A DNA stretch of 64,000 nucleotides from Bdellovibrio svalbardensis (GTDB taxonomy: Bacteria; Bdellovibrionota; Bdellovibrionia; Bdellovibrionales; Bdellovibrionaceae), in contig NZ_JANRMI010000001.1 of NCBI RefSeq assembly GCF_029531655.1, positions 248,001 to 312,000 of the forward strand. Reading direction: 5' to 3'. Both the position numbers and the translations under genes were made by a program. How positions within the stretch are numbered: the stretch's first letter is position 1; every line of letters begins with the position of its first letter. A model generated the notes under the pieces. The model was not told the origin of the DNA, searched no databases, and saw only the letters and a program-made list of their open reading frames with translations. Positions 26,300 through 35,036 of the stretch are shown piece by piece.

Positions 26300-27115
26300 T
26301 TAGATATGACCGATGAATTCTTTAAGGAAAGAAGTGAACTGCATCTCAACTCGTTTTGCAGTTTCAGTCACTTCGTCATGAGATAATTTTTGATTAGAGA
26401 TTCCCGCAGCCAAATTAGTGATGCAGCTCAAAGCCGCGACACGAAGACCCAAGTGGTTCGCTGCGATAGTTTCAGGAACCGTACTCATGCCCACTGCTTT
26501 TCCGCCAATCAATTTCAAGTAACGAACTTCAGACGGAGTTTCATAAGTAGGACCGCTTACGCCGCAATAAACACCTTTGTGGTAGCGAGTTCCTTGTTTT
26601 TGTAGAACTTGCTCCATGATGTTGATCATGCGTTTGTCGTAAGCTTCAGTCATATCTGGGAATCTTGGACCAAGTTCCTTGATGTTCGGACCCATCAAAG
26701 GATTCGTACCCATCAAGTTGATATGATCTTCGATAATCATGAATTCGCCGGCAGACATGTTTTCACCAAAGCCGCCAGCAGAGTTCGTAAGAATAAGATT
26801 TTCAACACCCAGCAAAGCCAAAGTTCTAGTTGGATGCACAACACTTTCCATGCTGTGACCTTCATAGAAGTGATTGCGACCCTGAAGGATCACAATCGCC
26901 TGGCCGCCGACTTTTCCAAAGATCAAGTTGCCGGAATGTCCTTCAACTGTCGGAGGAGAAAAGTGCGGGATGTCTTTGTAGGGAATCGTTGTTTCGACTT
27001 CAACGTCTTTAACAAATGAGCCCAAGCCAGAGCCTAATACAACACCGATCTTCGGTTTAGCCGAAGTAATTGTGCGAATGAAGCTGACTGATTCTTGAAG
27101 CTTATTAAGTACCAA
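26300..27115 (-). CDS. punA: Purine nucleoside phosphorylase
   Basis: A 271-residue trimeric-type purine nucleoside phosphorylase. Motifs: GVVLGSGLGSF (phosphate loop), the His/Arg region LQGRNHFYEGHSME, LTNSAGG, and GPTYETPSEVRYL with the Glu and Tyr of the base site, GMSTVPETI near the sugar. It splits purine (deoxy)nucleosides with phosphate into base and (deoxy)ribose-1-phosphate. The start is TTG 27113-27115, decided by AAGGGAGA seven bases upstream. It follows deoA on the same strand after 26 bases and closes the deoC-deoA-punA unit. XapA-like substrate range cannot be ruled out by eye. Confidence 0.93.
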   Translation of the reverse strand: MVLNKLQESVSFIRTITSAKPKIGVVLGSGLGSFVKDVEVETTIPYKDIPHFSPPTVEGHSGNLIFGKVGGQAIVILQGRNHFYEGHSMESVVHPTRTLALLGVENLILTNSAGGFGENMSAGEFMIIEDHINLMGTNPLMGPNIKELGPRFPDMTEAYDKRMINIMEQVLQKQGTRYHKGVYCGVSGPTYETPSEVRYLKLIGGKAVGMSTVPETIAANHLGLRVAALSCITNLAAGISNQKLSHDEVTETAKRVEMQFTSFLKEFIGHI

Positions 27116-27141
27116 AACGTTCTCCCTTTTGTCCTTGAGCT

Positions 27142-28461
27142 TTAGCTCAAAACTTTGAGTATCAAACTAGGCTTTGTAATTTTTGGCAAGGAAATATTGA
27201 TCGCTGATTTCAACATAGGCACTGCTGAATTAAGTAGATCTTTATCGTCGCCATGCAGAGTGAATATTGCATCACCGTTACGAACCTCATCTCCCACTTT
27301 TACATGGAACTCAATTCCTGCTGTTGGAGCAATGATATCGGTTGTTTGCGCGCGCCCTGCTTTAATTAAAATCCCTGCAATACCAATGCTTTCAGTGTGG
27401 AAGCCATGAACATAACCTTGTTTGTCAGAGCTAATAACGACGCTGTGCTTCGGCTTCGGTAATGCCGAAAGATTGCCACCGTGTATAGAACAAAGCTCTT
27501 CAAATTTCGCCATCGCTTTTCCAGAAGTCAGGATATCTTCAGCAATTTTGTAAGATTCTGTCTCGTTTTTGCCGACACCCGCCAAAAGCAACATGTGAGC
27601 AGAAAGTCGCAAACTGAGTTCGCGAGTATCCTCATAAAGATCGTACCCGTGTGCGCCGATAAACTTTTCGTTTTTCATAATTGCCACACACTCTTCCACT
27701 TCCAAAGAGTTTCCAGCAAAACGACCCAAAGGTTGATCCATATTAGTAAGCAATGATGTTACTTTTTTTCCGTAGCCCTTTGCGATGGCCATAAGATTCA
27801 GAGCCAACTCTTCCGCCAAGGCTGGAGTTTTCATGAATGCTCCAGATCCAAACTTCACATCCAGAACCAGCCCGTCGATGCCCTCAGCCAACTTCTTGGA
27901 CATGATGGAGGCGCAGATCAATGGCAAGCTTTCCACTGTTGCAGTGACATCACGAAGTGCGTAGATCTTTTTATCTGCTGGGCAAATCTCTTTTGTTTGA
28001 CCGATAAAACAAATTGCATGCTCGCGAACCAGATTTACAAACTCAGTCAAAGACTTTTGTGTGTTGAATCCAGGAATGGATTCGAGCTTATCTAAAGTTC
28101 CGCCAGTGTGGCCCAAGCCACGGCCTGAGATCATTGGAACGGGAACTCCGGCAGCCGCAACGATAGGACCAAGAATCAAACTTGTTTTATCGCCAACGCC
28201 CCCAGTGGAGTGTTTATCAACTTTGAACCCCGGGACAGAAGAAAAGTCGACAACTTCTCCGGAGTGAAGCATAGCTTTCGTCAAAGACAATGTTTCCTCT
28301 TTAGTCATGCCACGGAAGAATGTCGCCATCAAAAGGGCTGACATTTGGTAGTCGGGAATAGTTCCTTTCGCATAACCAAGAATAAATTCATTGATCTCGT
28401 TGAAAGTAAGTTCGCCACCGTTACGTTTAGTCTTAATAATTTCGGCTGGAAGAAATGCCAT
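27142..28461 (-). CDS. deoA: Thymidine/pyrimidine-nucleoside phosphorylase
   Basis: A 439-residue pyrimidine phosphorylase. The signature KVDKHSTGGVGDKTSL in the N-terminal region binds phosphate, followed by GRGLGHTGGTLDKLESIPGF, the hallmark of thymidine phosphorylase, and a C-terminal beta domain (GIEFHVKVGDEVRNGDAIF). It cleaves thymidine or uridine to base plus (deoxy)ribose-1-phosphate. Length matches DeoA (440). The start ATG shares a base with the deoC stop (TAATG), so translation is coupled. The broader pyrimidine-nucleoside phosphorylase (Pdp) is an alternative name; sequence alone does not settle substrate range. Confidence 0.93.
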   Translation of the reverse strand: MAFLPAEIIKTKRNGGELTFNEINEFILGYAKGTIPDYQMSALLMATFFRGMTKEETLSLTKAMLHSGEVVDFSSVPGFKVDKHSTGGVGDKTSLILGPIVAAAGVPVPMISGRGLGHTGGTLDKLESIPGFNTQKSLTEFVNLVREHAICFIGQTKEICPADKKIYALRDVTATVESLPLICASIMSKKLAEGIDGLVLDVKFGSGAFMKTPALAEELALNLMAIAKGYGKKVTSLLTNMDQPLGRFAGNSLEVEECVAIMKNEKFIGAHGYDLYEDTRELSLRLSAHMLLLAGVGKNETESYKIAEDILTSGKAMAKFEELCSIHGGNLSALPKPKHSVVISSDKQGYVHGFHTESIGIAGILIKAGRAQTTDIIAPTAGIEFHVKVGDEVRNGDAIFTLHGDDKDLLNSAVPMLKSAINISLPKITKPSLILKVLS

Positions 28462-29123
28462 TAGTAACCACCTTGAACTTTTTGACCTTGAACCAAAGCT
28501 ACACCTGAGCTTGTACCAAGTCTTGTTGCGCCAGCTTCAATCAAAGCCATTGCGGATTGAATATCTTTAATACCACCGGAAGCCTTCACTTCCATTTTTT
28601 CGCCAACAACCGACTTCATAAGTTTGACGTCAGCTACGGTGGCACCGCCGCCGCCAAAACCTGTAGAGGTTTTCACGAAGTGAGCTCCTGCCTCGAGGGC
28701 CGCTTGGCAGGCAAGAGTTTTGTCTTCCTCTGATAAAAGGGATGTCTCGATGATTACTTTAACTGTATGGCCTTTTGCAGCCATAACGACGGCTTTAATG
28801 TCGTCGCGAACATAATCCAAGCGGCGATCTTTGAGCGCGCCTACTTGAATAACCATATCAATTTCTTGAGCACCATTAGTAACGGCTGTTTGTGTTTCAA
28901 AAGCCTTTGATACTGAATCCATGGCTCCTAAAGGGAAGCCTACGACACAACAAACTTTGACAGAAGACCCCTTAAGAAGGTCTGCACAGGCTTTTACGTA
29001 AGAAGTATTTACGCAAACGCTGAAGAAGTTATTATCGCGAGCCTCCTGGCAAAGCTTCGCAATCTGTTCCATTTGTGCGTCGGGTTTTAATAATGTGTGG
29101 TCGATATAACGATTTAATTCCAC
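28461..29123 (-). CDS. deoC: Deoxyribose-phosphate aldolase
   Basis: A 220-residue class I aldolase. I start it at GTG 29121-29123, because AAAAAAGGA sits seven bases upstream and the product then begins MELNRYIDHTLLKPDAQ, the usual DeoC N-terminus; the frame also opens at TTG 29144, whose AGGA is too close. The Schiff-base Lys is in FVKTSTGFG and the partner Lys in VKASGGIKD. It breaks 2-deoxyribose-5-phosphate into acetaldehyde and glyceraldehyde-3-phosphate. First gene of the deoC-deoA-punA operon, which needs a phosphopentomutase (deoB) from elsewhere. Confidence 0.95.
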   Translation of the reverse strand: MELNRYIDHTLLKPDAQMEQIAKLCQEARDNNFFSVCVNTSYVKACADLLKGSSVKVCCVVGFPLGAMDSVSKAFETQTAVTNGAQEIDMVIQVGALKDRRLDYVRDDIKAVVMAAKGHTVKVIIETSLLSEEDKTLACQAALEAGAHFVKTSTGFGGGGATVADVKLMKSVVGEKMEVKASGGIKDIQSAMALIEAGATRLGTSSGVALVQGQKVQGGY

Positions 29124-29294
29124 GTCTTTGTCCTTTTTTGCCAATCCTGGACGGCCTAAGCCTCTAGGATTGATGTAAGGGAAAAAGGTAGTCTAAAACC
29201 ATACTTCTGTCACTAGGGCATTATTAGCTGCACTAACGTAAATCTCTACTTAGTCCCGTTTACTTTTGGTTGTGAATTTGGGTAAAATACAGGA

Positions 29295-29777
29295 ATGAGT
29301 AAATGCAAAGTTCTTTGGACCATTCTGGTAGGCTTTCTTTTTTCAATATCTGCCATCGCAGCAGACACCTGTGTTAGCACAGCAACAGAATTTGCTGCTA
29401 AAAGTGCAAGCTTCCCTCAAGTTATCCAAAAATTACCAGCGATGCTGACGACCGATGGCTTTCTTGTGACGGCGGGTTTAAAAATTCGCACAGTGGGGGA
29501 GAAGCTTAAGCTCGAAGGTTATGTTTGGAAGCCCGGTGAAATCAGTGTGGATGATGGATACGTCACGAAGGCTTGTTTTGATGGCAAAATTCTTAACGTC
29601 ACCTTGGAAAACGGGACAACATACGCGGCCAAGGTTAACGGTGAAAAGAGTGTTTCTATTCAGGGGGTGGACTTTGATAGATCCAGTGAGGCTAAATTCG
29701 CAGGCATTGTAGAAAAAATCAAAGAAGCTCAAGCTAAGAAAAGCAGAAACTCAAACAGCCAGGCTGGAGTTAAATGA
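29295..29777 (+). CDS. Secreted protein of unknown function (first of a pair)
   Basis: A 160-residue protein with a signal peptide (MSKCKVLWTILVGFLFSISAIAA) and a small, probably beta-rich domain with two cysteines (after cleavage TCVSTATEF and VTKACFDGK). The C-terminus is a charged helix (IVEKIKEAQAKKSRN). The ATG has AGGA almost adjacent, so its ribosome site is imperfect. It is divergent from deoC and its stop overlaps the next gene by four bases, so the two are one transcript. No family recognised. It could be a periplasmic or exported small protein; nothing shows a function. Confidence 0.75.
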   Translation: MSKCKVLWTILVGFLFSISAIAADTCVSTATEFAAKSASFPQVIQKLPAMLTTDGFLVTAGLKIRTVGEKLKLEGYVWKPGEISVDDGYVTKACFDGKILNVTLENGTTYAAKVNGEKSVSIQGVDFDRSSEAKFAGIVEKIKEAQAKKSRNSNSQAGVK

Positions 29778-30307
29778 TGTCTAGGATCTTAGCTTTATTT
29801 GTACTTTCAGCATCAATCATCACTTCGGTAATCGCCCAGGGCGGGAACAAAGGGACACCAGCACCCTTCACCTCCAAGGAGCTTTTAGATTTTGTGGGCA
29901 GAGGTGATTTGAAATTCATCGACTTCGGAAAGACCGCGGATTTTGTTGGAGTTGTCACACGAACTCATGAGCAGAGTGATGCGCGTATTGCCGATGTCTA
30001 TGAGTTTAAAGACATTCAAGCGGTCCCTATGGATAAGGGCCTGTGTGAGAAAATTCTAGAAAAGATATTTGGTCCACTGGATAAGATCTCTTTGCGAGTC
30101 AAAAAAATCGAGATATTTGCATCTCACACCGGAAAAACCTGCGAAGCGCAATTGGACGACGAAGATCAGCAGGCAAAAATTCCTGAGCGCCGAGTGATTG
30201 CCGGGTTTTTAAATGCGAAACCGAGAGCACTTGTATTTAAGATGACCAGAAAGTCAGCGCCTAAAGAACAAGAGAGTATCCGCAAATTCTGGGATACTCT
30301 CCGTTAG
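29774..30307 (+). CDS. Secreted protein of unknown function (second of a pair)
   Basis: A 177-residue exported protein: signal peptide ending near SIITSVIAQ, then a domain of about 150 residues with two cysteines (GLCEKIL, GKTCEAQL) and mixed charge. Coupled by a four-base overlap to the preceding exported unknown, and convergent with pilT after 31 bases. The two paired proteins are of similar size, both exported, both with one cysteine pair, which suggests they work together. No known family is visible to me. Confidence 0.75.
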   Translation: MMSRILALFVLSASIITSVIAQGGNKGTPAPFTSKELLDFVGRGDLKFIDFGKTADFVGVVTRTHEQSDARIADVYEFKDIQAVPMDKGLCEKILEKIFGPLDKISLRVKKIEIFASHTGKTCEAQLDDEDQQAKIPERRVIAGFLNAKPRALVFKMTRKSAPKEQESIRKFWDTLR

Positions 30308-30338
30308 TGTTTATATTCCAGCAATGTCGCAGGGTGCT

Positions 30339-31427
30339 TTATCCAACTTTTGCTTTAGTGGCACCCAATCCACCACCGGCAACGGTGTCACCACTGCCGG
30401 CTTGACCCAAGAAAGTTTTCGCATCTGTTGCTGAAACCTTTCCTTTTTTAACAAGATCTTCAATGTATTTCTCAAACAAGATCATGCCTTGGTTTGCACC
30501 AGTTTGCATTGCTGAAGCAATTTGATGGACTTTGCCCTCACGAATAAGGTTGGCAATGGCTTTTGAGTTTCTCATGATTTCATAAGCAGCCACGCGCCCT
30601 TGGCCGTCCGCTCGAGAGAAGAGGGTTTGTGCGACAACTCCACGCAAGCTTTCCGCAAGCATGGTGCGAATTTGAGCTTGTTGCCCCGCTGGGAAAACGT
30701 CGATGATACGATCGATTGTTTTCGCAGCACTGTTTGTATGAAGAGTACCGAAAACGATATGACCTGTTTCTGCAGCAGTTAAGGCTAGAGAAATAGTCTC
30801 CAAGTCACGCAACTCACCCACGAGCAAGATATCCGGATCTTCACGCAGAGCAGCCTTCAAGGCATTGCCGAAACTTTTCGTATGGCTTCCAACTTCACGT
30901 TGATTCACCAAAGAGCGAATGTTGGGATGCACGAATTCGATAGGGTCTTCAACCGTAATGATATGTGATTCGCGTGTCATGTTGATCTGATGAATCAAAG
31001 CGGCCAGCGTTGTTGATTTACCAGAGCCTGTCGGCCCGGTAACCAAGATCAAACCACGATCACAATCGATCATGTCCATCACTGCAGGTGGAAGTCCCAA
31101 TTCTTGTGCGGTTTTAATTTTCTCAGGAATAATACGGAAAACGGCGCCAAGTCCTTTTCGTTGCATGAAGATGTTGCAACGGAAACGACCGATGCCCGCA
31201 AGGGTGTAGGCAAAATCCAGTTCCCATTTTTCGACGAAGGCTTTTTTCTGTTTTTCAGAAAGAATTTCGAAGATCAGACCTTGTACGTCTTGATTTGTGA
31301 GTTCGCGATAGTTCAGCGGAACCATGTTACCATGGAGACGAAGAAAAGGTGCGGCGCCACTCGTCACGTGTAAGTCCGACGCTCCTTGCTCAACCATGAG
31401 TTTAAACAGTTCATCAATTGTTGCCAT
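30339..31427 (-). CDS. pilT: Type IV pilus retraction ATPase PilT
   Basis: A 362-residue hexameric ATPase that depolymerises type IV pili. Two ATGs are adjacent (31430 and 31427); the second is six bases from GGAG and is taken here. Walker A GPTGSGKST (residues 131-139), the Asp box ITVEDPIEFVH, Walker B LLVGELRDLET and His box FGTLHTNSA are all present. AIANLIREGKVHQI matches the AIRNLIRE retraction motif, which marks PilT over PilB or PilU. The C-terminus has a Gly-rich tail (GQAGSGDTVAGGGLGATKA). In Bdellovibrio-type predators pili and retraction help prey attachment; that is known of the group, not read here. Confidence 0.96.
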   Translation of the reverse strand: MATIDELFKLMVEQGASDLHVTSGAAPFLRLHGNMVPLNYRELTNQDVQGLIFEILSEKQKKAFVEKWELDFAYTLAGIGRFRCNIFMQRKGLGAVFRIIPEKIKTAQELGLPPAVMDMIDCDRGLILVTGPTGSGKSTTLAALIHQINMTRESHIITVEDPIEFVHPNIRSLVNQREVGSHTKSFGNALKAALREDPDILLVGELRDLETISLALTAAETGHIVFGTLHTNSAAKTIDRIIDVFPAGQQAQIRTMLAESLRGVVAQTLFSRADGQGRVAAYEIMRNSKAIANLIREGKVHQIASAMQTGANQGMILFEKYIEDLVKKGKVSATDAKTFLGQAGSGDTVAGGGLGATKAKVG

Positions 31428-31495
31428 CATTCACTCCATAAAGATGCTAATTCAGTGATCTTTTCGGCAAGTTGTGTTTCAATATTGAATATTAT

Positions 31496-31525
31496 TTGTC
31501 ATGGGTCTTGTTTCTGGACTATTGA
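31496..31525 (+). promoter_or_regulatory. Candidate sigma-70 promoter for rng
   Basis: TTGTCA (31496-31501), 18-base spacer, TATTGA (31520-31525), about 92 bases upstream of the RNase G start. The pair is plausible but not strong. Confidence 0.3.
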
Positions 31526-31576
31526 ATTAATGATCTAAGTCCCGCTTCAGATTTGCTTGGAGCAAAGCTAGACCCT

Positions 31577-31593
31577 CTCCGACTATATCGGAG
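31577..31593 (+). promoter_or_regulatory. Hairpin in the leader of RNase E/G mRNA
   Basis: CTCCGA (31577-31582) and TCGGAG (31588-31593) with a five-base loop, 23 bases before the GTG start and just ahead of the GGAGGT ribosome site. RNase E in E. coli controls its own mRNA through leader hairpins, so autoregulation is a reasonable guess. Confidence 0.4.
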
Positions 31594-31616
31594 TGTAAGC
31601 AGTTCCCGGAGGTAAA

Positions 31617-33140
31617 GTGTCTGCAGAAATTCTCATCAATGTTAGACCTCAGGAAACCCGTGTTGCCTATGTCGACGGCGGCGTTCTCTCAGATTTGAAG
31701 ATCGAACGAAAAACATCACCAACTTTGGTCGGGGCCATTCATCGCGGAACAGTCATTCGTGTTCTTCCAGGAATGCAGGCGGCCTTTGTGGATATCGGTC
31801 TGGAAAAGGCGGCTTTTCTCTATGTCGGCGATATTCGTGAAGACGTTGACGACAACTTTCTGACCAACGTGGATCGTGATGAACCTCTTGAGATGGATGG
31901 TGACGACGACAAGCCACCCACACATCACAATATCAAAACACCGATTCAAGATCTGCTAAAAGAAGGGCAATCCATCCTGGTTCAAGTGGCAAAAGATCCT
32001 CTTGGTACAAAGGGCGCACGCCTGACGACTCACTTGTCATTGCCAGGTCGTTTCGTGGTTTTTTTGCCGACGGTTCGTCATCTTGGTATTTCGCGCAGAA
32101 TTGAAGATGAGGGAGAGCGGGAGCGTCTTCGCAAGCTCGTGCAAAAAATCAATCCTTCCGGCGGTGTCATTGTAAGAACCGCGGGCGAAGGAGCCTCTGA
32201 AGAGATGCTCAAGGCCGATATCGAGTATTTGGATCGCTTGAGCAAAGAGATTTTTAAGAATTACGAGAAGAAAAAAACACCAGGGGCGCTTCACACTGAG
32301 CTTGATGTCGAACTTCGTGCCCTGCGCGATCTAATGAGTGAAAATGTCACGAGCGTTTGGGTGGATGACGTTGAAATTCACAAAAAAGTTGTGAAATTTG
32401 TTTCGCAGTTCATGCCGAAATACAAACAGAACATCGTTCTTTATGAAGAGCGCAAGCCCCTGTTCGATCTTTATGACATCGATATCGAGATTTCTCGTTC
32501 GATGGAAAGAAAGATATGGCTGAAATCTGGTGGATACATCGTGATTGACGAGGCGGAAGCACTGGTCGTCATCGACGTGAACACCGGCAAGTTTGTCGGC
32601 AAAAAAGATCTTGAAGATACTATCTTGAAAACAAATCTGGAAGCGGTTCGCGAGGCGGCTCATCAGCTGAGAATTCGTAACTGCGGCGGTATTATCATTA
32701 TCGACTTCATCGATATGGAAAAGGAATCTCATCGCGAAAAAGTGATGGAAGCTTTCGCTGAGGAGCTTGAAAAGGACCGCGCCAGAACAAACGTTGTTTC
32801 AATGTCTCAATTGGGATTGGTTGAAATGACCCGTAAGCGTATTCGCCCAAGTTTGATTAAGACTCTGTGCGAACCATGCTCTTATTGCGACGGTAAAGGC
32901 TATATCAAGCGCAAATCCACAGTGGCGAATGAGATCTTCCGTGAGTTGGAGCGCGATGCCGACATGCTAACGAACAAAAAAACCAATGTGGTGATTCATT
33001 GCCACAGTGAAGTCGTGGATTGGATCTATGAAGTTGAAGGGGAGAGTCTTGAGAGTATCGAAAAGAAACTCGGCCGCTCTGTCGCCTTCAAGATTGAACC
33101 GAATTATCACTTAGAACAATATGAGATATTTTTCGTGTAG
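31617..33140 (+). CDS. rng: Ribonuclease E/G family endoribonuclease
   Basis: A 507-residue RNase G-type enzyme: N-terminal S1 RNA-binding domain (residues 35-125, with GMQAAFVDIGLEKAAFLY), then the RNase H-like and DNase I-like catalytic parts. Catalytic Asp residues are in LVVIDVNTGKFVG and IIIIDFIDM; the zinc-link cysteines are in CEPCSYCDG. No long degradosome scaffold follows, so it is RNase G-like in length (E. coli RNase G 489). It processes rRNA precursors and cuts mRNA. The start codon is GTG, decided by CCCGGAGGT three bases before. A leader hairpin and a 22-base palindrome after the gene flank it. Confidence 0.95.
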   Translation: MSAEILINVRPQETRVAYVDGGVLSDLKIERKTSPTLVGAIHRGTVIRVLPGMQAAFVDIGLEKAAFLYVGDIREDVDDNFLTNVDRDEPLEMDGDDDKPPTHHNIKTPIQDLLKEGQSILVQVAKDPLGTKGARLTTHLSLPGRFVVFLPTVRHLGISRRIEDEGERERLRKLVQKINPSGGVIVRTAGEGASEEMLKADIEYLDRLSKEIFKNYEKKKTPGALHTELDVELRALRDLMSENVTSVWVDDVEIHKKVVKFVSQFMPKYKQNIVLYEERKPLFDLYDIDIEISRSMERKIWLKSGGYIVIDEAEALVVIDVNTGKFVGKKDLEDTILKTNLEAVREAAHQLRIRNCGGIIIIDFIDMEKESHREKVMEAFAEELEKDRARTNVVSMSQLGLVEMTRKRIRPSLIKTLCEPCSYCDGKGYIKRKSTVANEIFRELERDADMLTNKKTNVVIHCHSEVVDWIYEVEGESLESIEKKLGRSVAFKIEPNYHLEQYEIFFV

Positions 33141-33148
33141 CGTGGGAT

Positions 33149-33170
33149 GAGGACTTGTTAACAAGTCCTC
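33149..33170. repeat. Perfect 22-base palindrome after rng
   Basis: GAGGACTTGTT-AACAAGTCCTC reads the same on both strands, eight bases after the rng stop. It can fold as a hairpin but has no T-run behind it, so it may be a terminator of weak type or a protein site. Confidence 0.55.
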
Positions 33171-33218
33171 TACCATGGACCAGTTGAGTCCTTGGAAGAA
33201 GGGGCCGATCAGGCCTAG

Positions 33219-34829
33219 ATGAATCAACTGGCTGTTCTCATATTTGCACTTCTATTTTCCACGCAGTCATGGTCAGAGCCTTGTGCGACTGGCAAGACGA
33301 ACACCTCCAGCCTTAAGGCAATTTCAACAAGCAGTTGCATAGAAACTTTGAAGTCAAAACAGTGCCAGGATCTCTTTGCGAAGATGCGGGCCAATGGTCA
33401 AAAGCCCGAAGAGAAGGCTTTGCAATGCCACGACCAAAATTCACTCTCGCGCGCCTTTGAGACCTCTTGGAACTACTCATCGGGTTGTGCCATCGGTGGC
33501 TGGAACTTCGTTGCAGATACTTTTGTAAGTCTTGGAACCGCAATTGGTGAAGGTGCGGCAAAGGCCGTAATAAGTTATCAAAATACCCAAGCTGAAAATG
33601 CGATCTGTGACAGCGATTTCCAACTCAAAAAGAATTTATTTACTGAATATAACAAGAGCGTTCCCAAAGTTCTAAGAGTGAATCCACCTTTAGATGCGGT
33701 GTTGGCAAAAGCAAATTGTGCATCAGTCAAATCCACTCTCAAGTTGGCACGCATTGATAAGTCCAATGAAGTAGGCAGATCCATCACAGCTAAAATCATG
33801 TCGAGAACTCCAAACTACACAGCCGATGAGCAGGAGTTCATGGAGTGGGGCAAAGCTCAAGCGGGTCCATCTGTGGATTTGGTTGCTTTAGCGAAGGACA
33901 AACTCAAGGAGATGGGTGTTCAGCTTCAGTGCTACAACTCCCAACAAGCTGCCGCGATGGTGTGCGAAGCTATTGCCAATGTAGCGACACTAGCTGCGGG
34001 CCCTGCGGGGGTGGCGTTGAAGGCCGCCAAGGCCAATAATATCGCAAAAATCGCCGGTGTTGCTCTGGAAGCGGAGAAGGCTGCCGAAGCAGGCACAGTC
34101 GCAAGGGCAGTTGCCAGCGCGGCCGATCTTCAGAAGGCAGCAAAGCTATCAAATGTAGAGCGAGTGGCTGCCGCAGAAAAGTCTTTGGGCAGAGCTTTGT
34201 CCAAAGCTGAAAAGCAGGCACTTATAGACGCCCATGAGGTGGCCGCAGGGACAGGCCGTGGATATGGCTCCTACTCTGCAACAGATCTGAAACAAAAAGC
34301 GGACATATTAAAGAAGGCAGGATTCTCTGACTCCGAGCGGGACCTGATGATGAGACAAGGTTTGGCGGGCACTTTTAGTGATGTTCAAGCGGCGAAGAAC
34401 TCTTCAAATTCGATGCGACTGACGGGCGAAAGATTTCAGGCTGAGGGCAAGGTTTCAGAGGCAAGGCAGGCCTATAGATCGGCGGCAGACTCGTTGGAAG
34501 TGGTCATGAATGAAGCCAAGGCGCCGAAGTCAGCCAGAGACTATAATGTAGCGGCGAGAATTAATGCAGGAGCTGAGCGCTACGAGAAGGCGTCGGACTA
34601 CTTTATTAAGGGCTTTGCGATGGAGCGTGATTCTGCAAAGAAAGCGGAGGCCATTTTTGAGGCTTTAAACCGCGAAAAGAATGAGTTGCGCGTTATTGCG
34701 TATAAAAACTCCTCGAGTGTTTCTGCACAAATTAACTATGAAAACCAACGTAAGCTCATTGAGGCCGTGGTGAATAATCCTCAATTCAAACTCGGTGACG
34801 CTTATAAGCGTGAACTTTTGAAGCCGTAG
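33219..34829 (+). CDS. Large secreted alpha-helical protein, unknown
   Basis: A 536-residue exported protein. Signal peptide MNQLAVLIFALLFSTQSWS, then a cysteine-containing N-terminal domain (to about 250), an Ala-rich hydrophobic helical stretch (about 245-320), then a segment with LGRALSKAEKQALIDAHE and ILKKAGFSDSERDLMMRQG, a linker pattern I associate with long exported proteins of this group and with some polymorphic-toxin-like proteins, and a TPR-like helical C-terminus (about 395-500). No catalytic domain is recognisable. The middle Ala-rich stretch could insert in a membrane. It stands alone between rng and rplU. Function unknown. Confidence 0.78.
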   Translation: MNQLAVLIFALLFSTQSWSEPCATGKTNTSSLKAISTSSCIETLKSKQCQDLFAKMRANGQKPEEKALQCHDQNSLSRAFETSWNYSSGCAIGGWNFVADTFVSLGTAIGEGAAKAVISYQNTQAENAICDSDFQLKKNLFTEYNKSVPKVLRVNPPLDAVLAKANCASVKSTLKLARIDKSNEVGRSITAKIMSRTPNYTADEQEFMEWGKAQAGPSVDLVALAKDKLKEMGVQLQCYNSQQAAAMVCEAIANVATLAAGPAGVALKAAKANNIAKIAGVALEAEKAAEAGTVARAVASAADLQKAAKLSNVERVAAAEKSLGRALSKAEKQALIDAHEVAAGTGRGYGSYSATDLKQKADILKKAGFSDSERDLMMRQGLAGTFSDVQAAKNSSNSMRLTGERFQAEGKVSEARQAYRSAADSLEVVMNEAKAPKSARDYNVAARINAGAERYEKASDYFIKGFAMERDSAKKAEAIFEALNREKNELRVIAYKNSSSVSAQINYENQRKLIEAVVNNPQFKLGDAYKRELLKP

Positions 34830-34972
34830 CTGATAGTTAACTACATGATAAGAGGAAGATTTTCGGGAACATCCAGTTTCTTAAAAAATCTTTCTTTTTC
34901 GTTGCCAACAATCAGCGCCAGGCTTAATCTCTTCTTCTTCCTGAAAAGCTGAAAAAAATAGCATGTATTAGG

Positions 34973-34978
34973 TTGACA
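34973..34978 (+). promoter_or_regulatory. Perfect -35 box upstream of rplU
   Basis: TTGACA about 60 bases before the L21 start; the expected -10 at 17 bases is poor (GCATTT), so only the -35 part is convincing. The 206-base gap 34830-35036 otherwise shows only A/T-rich leader sequence. Confidence 0.3.
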
Positions 34979-35036
34979 AAGCCTAGTGCGAAGTGGCATT
35001 TGTCATTGGCTTAATTCGGGTAGCTGGAGGTCAAAG

